A stretch of DNA of 38,597 nucleotides from positions 1 through 38,597 of the forward strand of contig DASZEJ010000136.1 in NCBI GenBank assembly GCA_035940955.1. The letters run 5' to 3'. The notes beneath the pieces are model-generated. The model was given only the letters and a program-made list of their open reading frames with translations, searched no databases and was not told the DNA's origin. This document shows positions 1 to 6,881 of the stretch, piece by piece; within the stretch, counting starts at the first letter, position 1, and each line of letters begins with the position of its first letter. The position numbers and the translations under genes are program-made. The stretch is from CADCVT01 sp035940955. Lineage in GTDB: Bacteria > Actinomycetota > Thermoleophilia > Solirubrobacterales > Solirubrobacteraceae.

Positions 1-756
1 CTCGCCGCCGCACTCGGGGCACGGCTCGCCGCGCCGCAGGTGCACCAGGAACTCGTCCTGGAACCCGCCGCGCACGCCGTCGGGCTGCCGGTAGTCGTCG
101 ATGCTCGCCCCGCCTGCCCCCAGCCCGGCCTCCAGCGACGCCACGACCGCGTCGCGCAGCGCGTCGAGCTGCGCGCGCTTGAGCGTCCCCGCCGGCCGCA
201 GCGGGTGGATGCGCGCGCGGAAGAGCGCCTCGTCGGCGCAGATGTTCCCGACGCCCGCGATCCTCCGCTGGTCGAGGAGGAAGGCCTTGATCGGCGCCCG
301 CCGCCCGCGGGCCAGCGCCCGCAGCCGCTCGGCGGTGAACTCCGGGCCGAGCGGCTCGACCCCGAGCCGCGACGCGAAGAACCGCTCCAGGGCGTCGGCC
401 CCCACCGCCAGCTCCCCGGTGCCGAACCGGCGCGGGTCGCAGAACAGCACGCGATGGCCGTCGTCGAGGTCGAAGCGCACGCGCGCGTACCGCTCGCCGT
501 CGGGCGGGTCGTACAGCAGCGTCCCGGTCATCCGCAGGTGCGAGAGCAGGAAGACGTCGTCGGTCAGCTCGAAGACGAGGTACTTCCCCCGCCGGCCCAG
601 CCGCTCGACCCGCCGGCCGTCGACCGCCGCCGCCAGCTCGCTCGGCGCCAGCGGCGCGCACCACCGCGGGTCGTCGACGCGGACCCGCAGCCCGCGCCCC
701 TCGACCAGCGGCGCGAGCCGTCGCCGGATCGTCTCGACCTCGGGAAGCTCGGGCAC
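1..756 (-). CDS. mutM: Formamidopyrimidine-DNA glycosylase (Fpg/MutM), 3' end outside window
   Basis: Base-excision repair enzyme that removes oxidised purines such as 8-oxoguanine and nicks the abasic site. The GTG start is fixed by the family N-terminus PELPEVETIRRRL: after removal of Met, Pro2 is the catalytic nucleophile and Glu3 follows. Further hallmarks are GRRGKYLVFEL with the conserved Lys, FCDPRRFG, and the helix-two-turn-helix stretch IAGVGNICADEALF (Cys where Tyr is usual). The reading frame is open to base 1 (252 codons). The last residues seen, EPCPECGGE, are the first half of the C-terminal zinc finger, so about 20-25 residues lie beyond the window. It starts 10 bases after the deoB stop and is probably co-transcribed with it. 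Confidence 0.95.
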   Translation of the reverse strand, partial: MPELPEVETIRRRLAPLVEGRGLRVRVDDPRWCAPLAPSELAAAVDGRRVERLGRRGKYLVFELTDDVFLLSHLRMTGTLLYDPPDGERYARVRFDLDDGHRVLFCDPRRFGTGELAVGADALERFFASRLGVEPLGPEFTAERLRALARGRRAPIKAFLLDQRRIAGVGNICADEALFRARIHPLRPAGTLKRAQLDALRDAVVASLEAGLGAGGASIDDYRQPDGVRGGFQDEFLVHLRRGEPCPECGGE

Positions 757-766
757 GCGGCCCAGG

Positions 767-1936
767 CTAGGAGGTCCGCACCGCCCTCGCGAACGACGCC
801 CCGGGCAGCGCGGGCGCGTCGCGCCCGGTGAGCCAGTGCAGGGCCGTCGCGCCGACGTCGGCCAGCGGGCCGTCGTGGCGCCCGCCCGGCACGCCGTCGC
901 CGGTGGCGAGCAGCAGCGCGTGCTCGCGCGTGTGGTCGCTGTGCTGCGCGCTCATGTCGACGCCGTGGTCGGAGGTGAGGACCAGCAGGTCGCCGGGCCG
1001 CATCCGCGGCAGCCACGCGGCGACGCAGGCGTCGATCTCCTCCAGCGCCCGGGCGAAGCCCTCGACGTCCTTGCGGTGGCCGTACAGCGAGTCGGTCTCG
1101 ATGAGGTTCGCGAACACGAACCCCTCCTCCATCTCCTCCATGAGCGCGGTGACGTGGGCGAGCGCCTCGGCGTTCGTCGCCCCGGGGTGCTCCCAGTCGA
1201 TGCCGGCGGCCATGAAGAGGTCGGCGATCTTGCCGACGCTGTGGACGGGGATCCCCGCCTCCTGGATCTCCTCCAGGTACGAGCGGCGCGGCGGGAGCAG
1301 GCTGTAGTCGCGGCGGCCCGGGACCCGCTGGAACGCGCCGGGCGCGCCCGCGAACGGCCGCGCGATGACCCGGTTGACCGCGTGCTCGCGCGGCAGCGCG
1401 TCGCGCACCCGCGCGCAGACCGCCTGCAGCTCGGCGACGCTCATGACGTCGACGTGCGCGGCGAGCTGCAGGACGGAGTCCTGCGACGTGTAGAGGATCG
1501 GCCGCCCGGTCCTCAGGTGCTCGGCGCCGAAGTCCTCGAGCGCCTGCAGGCCGTTGTACGGGCGGTTGCAGAGCACGCCCCGCCCCGCGACGCGGCCGAC
1601 GACGGCGACGACCTCGGCGGGGAAGCCGTCCGGGTAGGTCGGCGCCGGCTCGTGGCAGACGACGCCCATCAGCTCCCAGTGGCCGGCGGTCGAGTCCTTG
1701 CCGGGGCCGATCGGGTGCAGCCGCCCGTGGACCGCGGGCTCGTCCGCCGGCGGGACGCCGTTGAGCGGCAGGATCGAGCCCAGCCCGAGCGCGCCGAGCG
1801 CCGGCAGGTCGAGCCCGCCGAGCGCCTCGGCGAGGTGGCCGAGCGTGTCCGCCCCGGCGTCGCCGTACTCGGCCGCGTCGGGCAGCGCGCCGACGCCGCA
1901 GGCGTCGAGCACGACGACGAACGCCCGGCGGCTCAC
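767..1936 (-). CDS. deoB: Phosphopentomutase
   Basis: Interconverts (deoxy)ribose 1-phosphate and 5-phosphate, linking nucleoside phosphorolysis to the pentose pathway. The 389-residue length is usual. Metal ligands of the alkaline-phosphatase fold are visible: Asp11 in VVLDACGVG, Asp and His of DSLYGH, TSDHGVD and the His of DHTREH. The loop that carries the phosphorylated Thr in the Bacillus enzyme (KDT..GHWE) reads KDSTAGHWE here, so Ser82 stands at the nucleophile position with Thr next to it. The frame is open 45 codons further upstream, but that part has no family similarity and runs into xerD, so I chose the GTG directly before SRRAFVVVLDACG. It lies between xerD (67-base gap) and mutM. 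Confidence 0.93.
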   Translation of the reverse strand: MSRRAFVVVLDACGVGALPDAAEYGDAGADTLGHLAEALGGLDLPALGALGLGSILPLNGVPPADEPAVHGRLHPIGPGKDSTAGHWELMGVVCHEPAPTYPDGFPAEVVAVVGRVAGRGVLCNRPYNGLQALEDFGAEHLRTGRPILYTSQDSVLQLAAHVDVMSVAELQAVCARVRDALPREHAVNRVIARPFAGAPGAFQRVPGRRDYSLLPPRRSYLEEIQEAGIPVHSVGKIADLFMAAGIDWEHPGATNAEALAHVTALMEEMEEGFVFANLIETDSLYGHRKDVEGFARALEEIDACVAAWLPRMRPGDLLVLTSDHGVDMSAQHSDHTREHALLLATGDGVPGGRHDGPLADVGATALHWLTGRDAPALPGASFARAVRTS

Positions 1937-2003
1937 CGGAATCTCGCTGCAGCGGTCGAGCGACGCACCGCTGCACATCTTTTCAGGCAGGTGGGTCGCC
2001 GCG

Positions 2004-2939
2004 TCAGCGCGAAGCCGTCGCCCGGGGGTGCGCCTGGAAGTAGACGTCCTTGAGCTTCTCGGCGGAGACATGCGTGTAGATCTGCGTCGTCGCGACGTCG
2101 GCGTGCCCGAGCATCTCCTGGACCGACCGCAGGTCGCAGCCGCCGGCGAGCAGGTGGGTCGCGAAGGTGTGGCGGAGGGTGTGCGGGCTCATCCGCCCGT
2201 CGAGGCCGGCGGCGCGCGCGTGGCGCTGCACGATCTTGTAGAGCCCCTGGCGGGTCAGGCCGGCGCCGCGGTGGTTGACGAACAGGTGCGGCTCGTCGCG
2301 CAGGCCGATCAGCGCGGGGCGCCCGCGCTGGACGTACGCGCGGATCGCCTGGACCGCCTCGCGCCCGACCGGCACGAGCCGCTCCTTCGACCCCTTGCCG
2401 CGCGCCCGCAGGACGCCGGCCTGCAGGTCGACGTCCGCCGTCGTCAGGTCGATCGCCTCGGACGCGCGCAGGCCGCAGGCGTACATCGTCTCGAGCAGCG
2501 CGCGGTCGCGCAGCGCGCTGGGGTCGGTGCCGCGCGGCGCGGCGAGCAGCCGCTGGACCTCCGCCCGGTTGAGCACCTCGGGCAGCCGCTGGCTCTTGCG
2601 CGGCGCGCGCAGGTCGGCGGTCGGGTCGGCTTCGAGCAGGCCCTCGCGGCGCAGGTGGCGGTAGAAGGAGCGCAGGCACGCGGCCTTGCGCTGGAGCGTG
2701 GCGGGCGCGACCGGCGCGCGGTCCTCGCCGCCGTGCGCGAGGTCGGCGAGGAAGCCGGCGAGGTGCTCGTGCCGCGCGTCGAGCGCGTCGACGCCGTGCC
2801 GCTCGAGGTAGCCGCCGAGCTGCAGCAGGTCCGAGCGGTACGCCTCGAGCGTGTTGCGCGACAGCCCCCGCTCGAACTCGAGGTACCCGAGGAAGTCGAG
2901 GACGTGGTGCTCGAACGGACGCGTCGCGACGGTCGCCAT
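2004..2939 (-). CDS. xerD: Tyrosine recombinase XerD
   Basis: Site-specific recombinase expected to act with XerC at dif to resolve chromosome dimers. The 311 residues comprise an N-terminal SAM-like DNA-binding domain (about 10-105) and a C-terminal catalytic domain. The catalytic set is complete: Arg158 in ACGLRASE, Lys182 in ARGKGSKER, His253 and Arg256 in SPHTLRHTFATHL, His279 in MLGHADVATTQIYTH, and the nucleophile Tyr288. The C-terminal tail is XerD-like. No mobile-element genes adjoin it, and the pyrG–Nudix–xerD order is the usual actinobacterial chromosomal one, so it is a housekeeping recombinase rather than an integrase. XerC versus XerD is judged from context only. Confidence 0.93.
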   Translation of the reverse strand: MATVATRPFEHHVLDFLGYLEFERGLSRNTLEAYRSDLLQLGGYLERHGVDALDARHEHLAGFLADLAHGGEDRAPVAPATLQRKAACLRSFYRHLRREGLLEADPTADLRAPRKSQRLPEVLNRAEVQRLLAAPRGTDPSALRDRALLETMYACGLRASEAIDLTTADVDLQAGVLRARGKGSKERLVPVGREAVQAIRAYVQRGRPALIGLRDEPHLFVNHRGAGLTRQGLYKIVQRHARAAGLDGRMSPHTLRHTFATHLLAGGCDLRSVQEMLGHADVATTQIYTHVSAEKLKDVYFQAHPRATASR

Positions 2940-2973
2940 GCGCCCGGCTTCGCCGCGGGCGGGCGGCGTCCTG

Positions 2974-3510
2974 CTAGCGCACGACTTCGCCCAGGCCGCG
3001 CGCGCGGCGCAGCCACATGAGGCCGATCAGGGTCTTGGCGTCGGCGCTGCCGTCGATCAGGCCGTCGAGGTCGGAGAGCGGCCACGGGACGAGCTCGATC
3101 CCCTCCTCCCCGTGCGCGTCGGCCTCCCCGACGCGTCTGAGGCCCGTGGCGAGGAACACGTGCACCGCCTCGTCGGTGAACCCGCTGCTCGAGAAGAACG
3201 AGGTCGCGTGGGCCCAGTCGTCGGCCTCCATGCCGATCTCCTCCGCGAGCTCGCGCCTGGCGGTGTCGATCGGGCGCTCGCCCTCCTGGTCCATGATCCC
3301 GGCCGGCAGCTCGAGGACGTCGTCGCGCCGGATCGCCTCGCGCGGCTGGCGGACGAGGTAGACGTGCTCGTCGTCGTACGCGACGACGGCGACCGCGTCG
3401 GGCACGGCGACCCACTCGCGCGTGCGCCCGCCGGGGAAGTCCGCGCGGTTGACGGCGAAGCGGGGGCCGTCGTGCAGCGTCTGGAGGTTCTTCGGTACGA
3501 GGTCCGTCAC
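2974..3510 (-). CDS. Nudix hydrolase, ADP-ribose pyrophosphatase type
   Basis: Probably splits ADP-ribose or related nucleoside diphosphate sugars into AMP and ribose 5-phosphate. It has 178 residues. The Nudix box spans residues 71-93, after ELPA: GIMDQEGE followed by RRELAEEIG, with metal-binding Glu90 and Glu91. There is one extra residue between the first Gly and the first Glu, the spacing I recall from the mycobacterial ADP-ribose pyrophosphatase, which also sits between pyrG and xerD. The GTG start shares a 4-base GTGA overlap with the stop of the upstream M20 peptidase, so translation is coupled. A much longer open frame upstream of this GTG is only the shadow of that peptidase. Confidence 0.9.
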   Translation of the reverse strand: MTDLVPKNLQTLHDGPRFAVNRADFPGGRTREWVAVPDAVAVVAYDDEHVYLVRQPREAIRRDDVLELPAGIMDQEGERPIDTARRELAEEIGMEADDWAHATSFFSSSGFTDEAVHVFLATGLRRVGEADAHGEEGIELVPWPLSDLDGLIDGSADAKTLIGLMWLRRARGLGEVVR

Positions 3511-4631
3511 GGGCGGGGGGCGCACTCGTCGAGCAGGGCCAGCGTCACGTCGAGCATCCCCTCCAGCGCGGCGACCGACACGCGCTCGGTCGGCTCGTGG
3601 TTGCGCTCGGTGCCGTTGGCGAGGTTCGCGCACGGGAAGCCCTGGGCCTCGAGCGCGTTGACGTCGCTCCCACCGCCGGTGACGATCCGGACCGGCTCGT
3701 ACCCGCAGCGGCGCAGCGCGCGCTCGGCGGCGAGGACCTGCGGCGCGTCGGGCTGGTGCCGGTAGCCCTGGAAGAGCCGCTCGACGTCCACGTCGGCGTC
3801 GACGTCGCACGCCGGGTCGTTCGCGGCGTCGTGGATGCGGTCGACCATCTCGGCGACGACCGCCTCGGCGCGGCGGTCGTCGAGCGAGCGCGCCTCGGCG
3901 AGGAACCGGCAGCGCTCGGCCACGACGTTCGTGCCGCCGGAGCCGCCCTCGATCGTGCCGACGTTCGCGGTGGTCTCGGGGTCGAGCCGGCCGAGCTTCA
4001 GCGAGCCGATCGCGCGGGCGGCGGCGAGGATCGCCGAGCGGCCGTCCTCGGGCCGGATGCCGGCGTGGGCGGCCTTGCCGTGGAAGTCGGCGGTCAGCCG
4101 GTAGTACGTCGGCGCGGCCATCACGACCTCGCCGATCGGGGTGGCGTGGTCGAAGACGTAGCCGAAGCGGCTGCGCAGCTTCGAGGCGTCGAACGCCTTG
4201 GCGCCGGCGAGCGCGTTCTCCTCGGACACCGTCAGCAGCAGCTCGACCGCGCGCCCCTCGGCGACGGCGCGCCGCGCGGCGACGAGCATCACCGCGACGG
4301 CGGCCTTGTTGTCGGCGCCGAGGATCGCGTCGTTGGCGTTCTCCCAGCCCTCGTCGACGAGCACGGGCTCGATCGGGACGTCGCCGTGCGGGACGGTGTC
4401 GAGGTGCGCGCAGAGCAGGACGCCGCGGTCGCCGGAGCGCGCCAGGAGGTTGCCGCACTCCGCGCCCGCCTCCGCGGCGGCCCCGTCCTCCTCCGGGTCG
4501 AGCCCGATCGCCCGCAGCTCGGCGGCGACCCGGTCCGCCATCGCCCGCTCGCGCCCGAACGGGCTCGGGATCGCGCACAGCTCGGCGAAGAGCGCGTTGA
4601 GCCGCTCGCGCTCGGCGGCGGTCGCCCTCAC
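3507..4631 (-). CDS. M20 family metallopeptidase, PepT-like
   Basis: Di-zinc exopeptidase or deacylase of the M20 family, closest in style to tripeptidase T. The 374 residues show the family metal ligands and acid: His76 and Asp78 in CAHLDTVPHGD, Asp107 in GADNKAA, the Glu137-Glu138 pair in TVSEENALAG, an acidic EARSLD segment, and a late His in NGTERNHEPTERV. A lid/dimerisation domain lies between the two halves of the catalytic domain. The start is GTG, directly after a 3 x 42-bp tandem repeat that fills the gap to pyrG. Its stop overlaps the Nudix start. Substrate cannot be told from sequence; no transporter sits beside it. Confidence 0.87.
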   Translation of the reverse strand: MRATAAERERLNALFAELCAIPSPFGRERAMADRVAAELRAIGLDPEEDGAAAEAGAECGNLLARSGDRGVLLCAHLDTVPHGDVPIEPVLVDEGWENANDAILGADNKAAVAVMLVAARRAVAEGRAVELLLTVSEENALAGAKAFDASKLRSRFGYVFDHATPIGEVVMAAPTYYRLTADFHGKAAHAGIRPEDGRSAILAAARAIGSLKLGRLDPETTANVGTIEGGSGGTNVVAERCRFLAEARSLDDRRAEAVVAEMVDRIHDAANDPACDVDADVDVERLFQGYRHQPDAPQVLAAERALRRCGYEPVRIVTGGGSDVNALEAQGFPCANLANGTERNHEPTERVSVAALEGMLDVTLALLDECAPRP

Positions 4632-4638
4632 GGCGCCG

Positions 4639-4764
4639 CAGCGGCCGCCGCCGCGCGCCCGGCTCGCCCCGCGCCTCCGTCAGCGGCCTCCGGCGCGCGC
4701 CCGGCTCCCCCCGCGCCGCCGTCAGCGGCCGCCGCCGCGCGCCCGGCTGCCCCGGCGCGCGCCC
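4639..4764. repeat. Three tandem copies of a 42-bp GC-only-like unit
   Basis: Units at 4639-4680, 4681-4722 and 4723-4764 each start CAGCGGCC and contain GCGCGCCCGGCT. They differ at a handful of positions. The array fills almost exactly the space between the pyrG stop and the M20 peptidase GTG. The unit is a multiple of three, but the array is not within a gene. I see no coding role; it could weaken read-through or simply reflect slippage. Confidence 0.85.
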
Positions 4765-6426
4765 TCACTCCGCGAGCGGCGACGAGCGCTCGAAGCGCCC
4801 GGAGCTGACGCGCTCGCGGGTGCGCTGCAGCGCCGCGCCGACGAACTCGCGGAACAGCGGCGCGGGGCGCTCGGGGCGCGACTTGAACTCGGGGTGGAAC
4901 TGCGAGGCGACGTAGAACGGGTGGTCGCGCAGCTCGATCACCTCGACGAGCCGCTCGTCGGGCGACGTGCCGCTGACGACGAGCCCGTTCGCCTCCAGCC
5001 GCTTGCGCAGCAGGTTGTTGACCTCGTAGCGGTGGCGGTGGCGCTCGTAGACGACCGCCTCGCCGTACAGCTCCCGCGCCCGCGTGTCGGCGTGGAGCTT
5101 GATCGGGTCGGCGCCGAGCCGCATCGTCCCGCCGAGGTCGGCGACCTCCTTCTGCTCGGGGAGCAGGTCGATCACCGGGAACGGGGTCTCGGGGTCGAAC
5201 TCGGTCGAGTTCGCGCCCTCCATGCCGGCGACGTGGCGCGCGAACTCCGCGACCGCGATCTGCATGCCGAGGCAGATCCCGAGGTACGGGATGCCGTCCT
5301 CGCGGGCGACGCGCGCCGCGCGGATCTTGCCCTCGATCCCGCGGCCGCCGAACCCGCCCGGCACGAGCACGCCGTCGGCGCGGCGCAGGCGCTCGAGCAC
5401 CGCGGCGTCGTCGAGGTCCTCCGAGTCGATCCAGTCGATGTCGATGCCGGCGCCGTGGGCGTAGCCGGCGTGGCGGAGCGCCTCGGACACCGACAGGTAC
5501 GCGTCCTCGAGCTTGACGTACTTGCCGACCAGCGCGATCCGGACCGTCTCGCTCGTGCCGTCGGCGCTCGCGATCAGCTCGCGCCAGCCGTCGAGGGACG
5601 CCGGCGGCGCGTCGAGACCGAGCGTGTCGAGGATCAGGTCGTCGACGCCCTGCTCGTGGTAGGCGAGCGGGACCTTGTAGATGTTGTCGACGTCGTACGC
5701 CGAGACGACGGCCTCCGTCGGCAGGCTCGCGAACAGCGCGATCTTCTTGCGGATGTCGGTCGACAGCCCGGACTCGCTGCGGCACATCAGCATGTCCGGC
5801 TGGATGCCGATGCGGCGCAGCTCGTTGACCGAGTGCTGGGTCGGCTTGGTCTTCAGCTCGCCGGCGTGGCCGATGTACGGCACGAGCGTCAGGTGGATGA
5901 ACATGCAGTTGCGCCGGCCGACGTCGACCGGGAACTGCCGGATCGCCTCCAGGAACGGCAGCGACTCGATGTCGCCGACGGTGCCGCCGATCTCGGTGAT
6001 GACGACGTCCACGTCGCTCGACTCGGCGATGAGCCGGATGCGGTGCTTGATCTCGTCGGTGATGTGCGGGACGACCTGGACGGTCGCGCCGAGGTAGTCG
6101 CCGCGCCGCTCGCGCCGGATCACCGAGTGGTAGACGCCGCCCGCGGTGACGTTCGACGCCCGCGTCGTGTTGACGTCGGTGTAGCGCTCGTAGTGGCCGA
6201 GGTCGAGGTCCGTCTCGGCGCCGTCCTCGGTGACGAACACCTCGCCGTGCTGGTACGGCGACATCGTCCCGGGGTCGACGTTGATGTACGGGTCGAACTT
6301 CTGGAGGCCGACGCTGAGGCCGCGAGACACGAGGAGCCGCCCGATCGACGACGCGGCGATGCCCTTGCCGAGCGAGGACACGACGCCGCCGGTGACGAAG
6401 ATGAATCGGGTCTGGCGTTCGGACAT
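4765..6426 (-). CDS. pyrG: CTP synthase
   Basis: Converts UTP, ATP and glutamine to CTP, the last step of pyrimidine nucleotide synthesis. The 553 residues have the usual two parts: an amidoligase domain (1 to about 270; FIFVTGGVVSSLGKG nucleotide loop, KFDPYINVDPGTM, EIGGTVGDIES) and a class I glutamine amidotransferase domain (about 295-553; oxyanion PGGFGGRG, nucleophile Cys385 in YLGICLGMQ, His and Glu in FHPEFKSRPE). The ATG start is fixed by the family N-terminus. A TACACT box 14 bases upstream could give a very short leader. The gene is flanked on both sides by short tandem repeats, which suggests it may be transcribed on its own. Confidence 0.97.
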   Translation of the reverse strand: MSERQTRFIFVTGGVVSSLGKGIAASSIGRLLVSRGLSVGLQKFDPYINVDPGTMSPYQHGEVFVTEDGAETDLDLGHYERYTDVNTTRASNVTAGGVYHSVIRRERRGDYLGATVQVVPHITDEIKHRIRLIAESSDVDVVITEIGGTVGDIESLPFLEAIRQFPVDVGRRNCMFIHLTLVPYIGHAGELKTKPTQHSVNELRRIGIQPDMLMCRSESGLSTDIRKKIALFASLPTEAVVSAYDVDNIYKVPLAYHEQGVDDLILDTLGLDAPPASLDGWRELIASADGTSETVRIALVGKYVKLEDAYLSVSEALRHAGYAHGAGIDIDWIDSEDLDDAAVLERLRRADGVLVPGGFGGRGIEGKIRAARVAREDGIPYLGICLGMQIAVAEFARHVAGMEGANSTEFDPETPFPVIDLLPEQKEVADLGGTMRLGADPIKLHADTRARELYGEAVVYERHRHRYEVNNLLRKRLEANGLVVSGTSPDERLVEVIELRDHPFYVASQFHPEFKSRPERPAPLFREFVGAALQRTRERVSSGRFERSSPLAE

Positions 6427-6440
6427 GAAGCGCGCTCTCG

Positions 6441-6446
6441 AGTGTA
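6441..6446 (-). promoter_or_regulatory. Candidate -10 box of pyrG
   Basis: Read on the minus strand, TACACT fits the actinobacterial TANNNT form and ends 14 bases before the pyrG ATG, which would give a leader of about 7 bases. No convincing -35 box is seen 16-18 bases further upstream, so this is only a candidate. Confidence 0.35.
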
Positions 6447-6522
6447 GGCGTTGCCGGTCGCGCTGGACCGTACCCGCGGGCGCGGACGGCGCGCGGCGAG
6501 GGGCGCGAGGGGCGGCGGCGGT

Positions 6523-6658
6523 GCGAGGGAGGGCCGCTCAGCCGCGCAGGAGGCGGCGGCGCTTCGCGAAGGGCGAGGGAGGGCCGCTCAGCCGCGCCGG
6601 CGCCGGCGGCACTTCGCGAGGCGCGAGGGAAGGCCGCTCAGCCGCGCAGGAGGCGACG
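6523..6658. repeat. Three copies of a 50-bp tandem repeat, last one running into the 3' end of a small gene
   Basis: Each unit begins GCGAGGGA, followed by GGCCGCTCAGCCGCGC, at 6523, 6573 and 6623 (exact 50-base spacing). The third unit is partial and contains the stop codon and last codons of the 62-residue ORF that ends at 6638. The other two units are therefore copies of that gene's 3' end plus its downstream spacer. The unit is not a multiple of three. Confidence 0.85.
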
Positions 6659-6826
6659 CAGGCCGCGGCGCGGCGGGCCGGCGGGGCGGTCGTCGGCGGC
6701 GCGGCTCTCGGCGGCGCAGGTGCGGCGCCACTCGCCGAGGGTCATGTCGCCGGGCACGTCGCAGTGCTCGACGAGGAGCGCTCCGGGGGCGCTGCGGGCG
6801 TCGATGCGGCGCGGGTTAGCGGTCAT
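6638..6826 (-). CDS. Small unknown protein (62 residues) between recN and pyrG
   Basis: I do not recognise a characterised family. The predicted protein starts MTANPRRIDARSAPGALL, has a central segment VEHCDVPGDMTLGEWRR that reads like a conserved core, and ends in a basic Arg/Leu-rich tail. Two cysteines are present. There is no signal peptide or membrane segment. It starts 55 bases after recN on the same strand, so it may be co-transcribed. An in-frame start 17 codons upstream exists but would give a very basic extension with no structure. In other Actinobacteria different small genes sit between recN and pyrG. Its 3' end has been copied downstream in a 50-bp repeat. Confidence 0.6.
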   Translation of the reverse strand: MTANPRRIDARSAPGALLVEHCDVPGDMTLGEWRRTCAAESRAADDRPAGPPRRGLRRLLRG

Positions 6827-6881
6827 CGCCTTCGTCCCCGTGATCGGTCCGCGCCGCCGGTGCTTGAGGCGCGGCACGGCG

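Noticed and set aside
101..2053. Very long plus-strand frame opposite mutM and deoB
   Set aside because: It is antisense to clear conserved genes; high GC removes stop codons from opposite frames, and its Arg/Ala/Pro-rich translation has no motif. The same applies to other long frames opposite pyrG, recN, nadK, dxs, the M20 peptidase and the R2-like gene.
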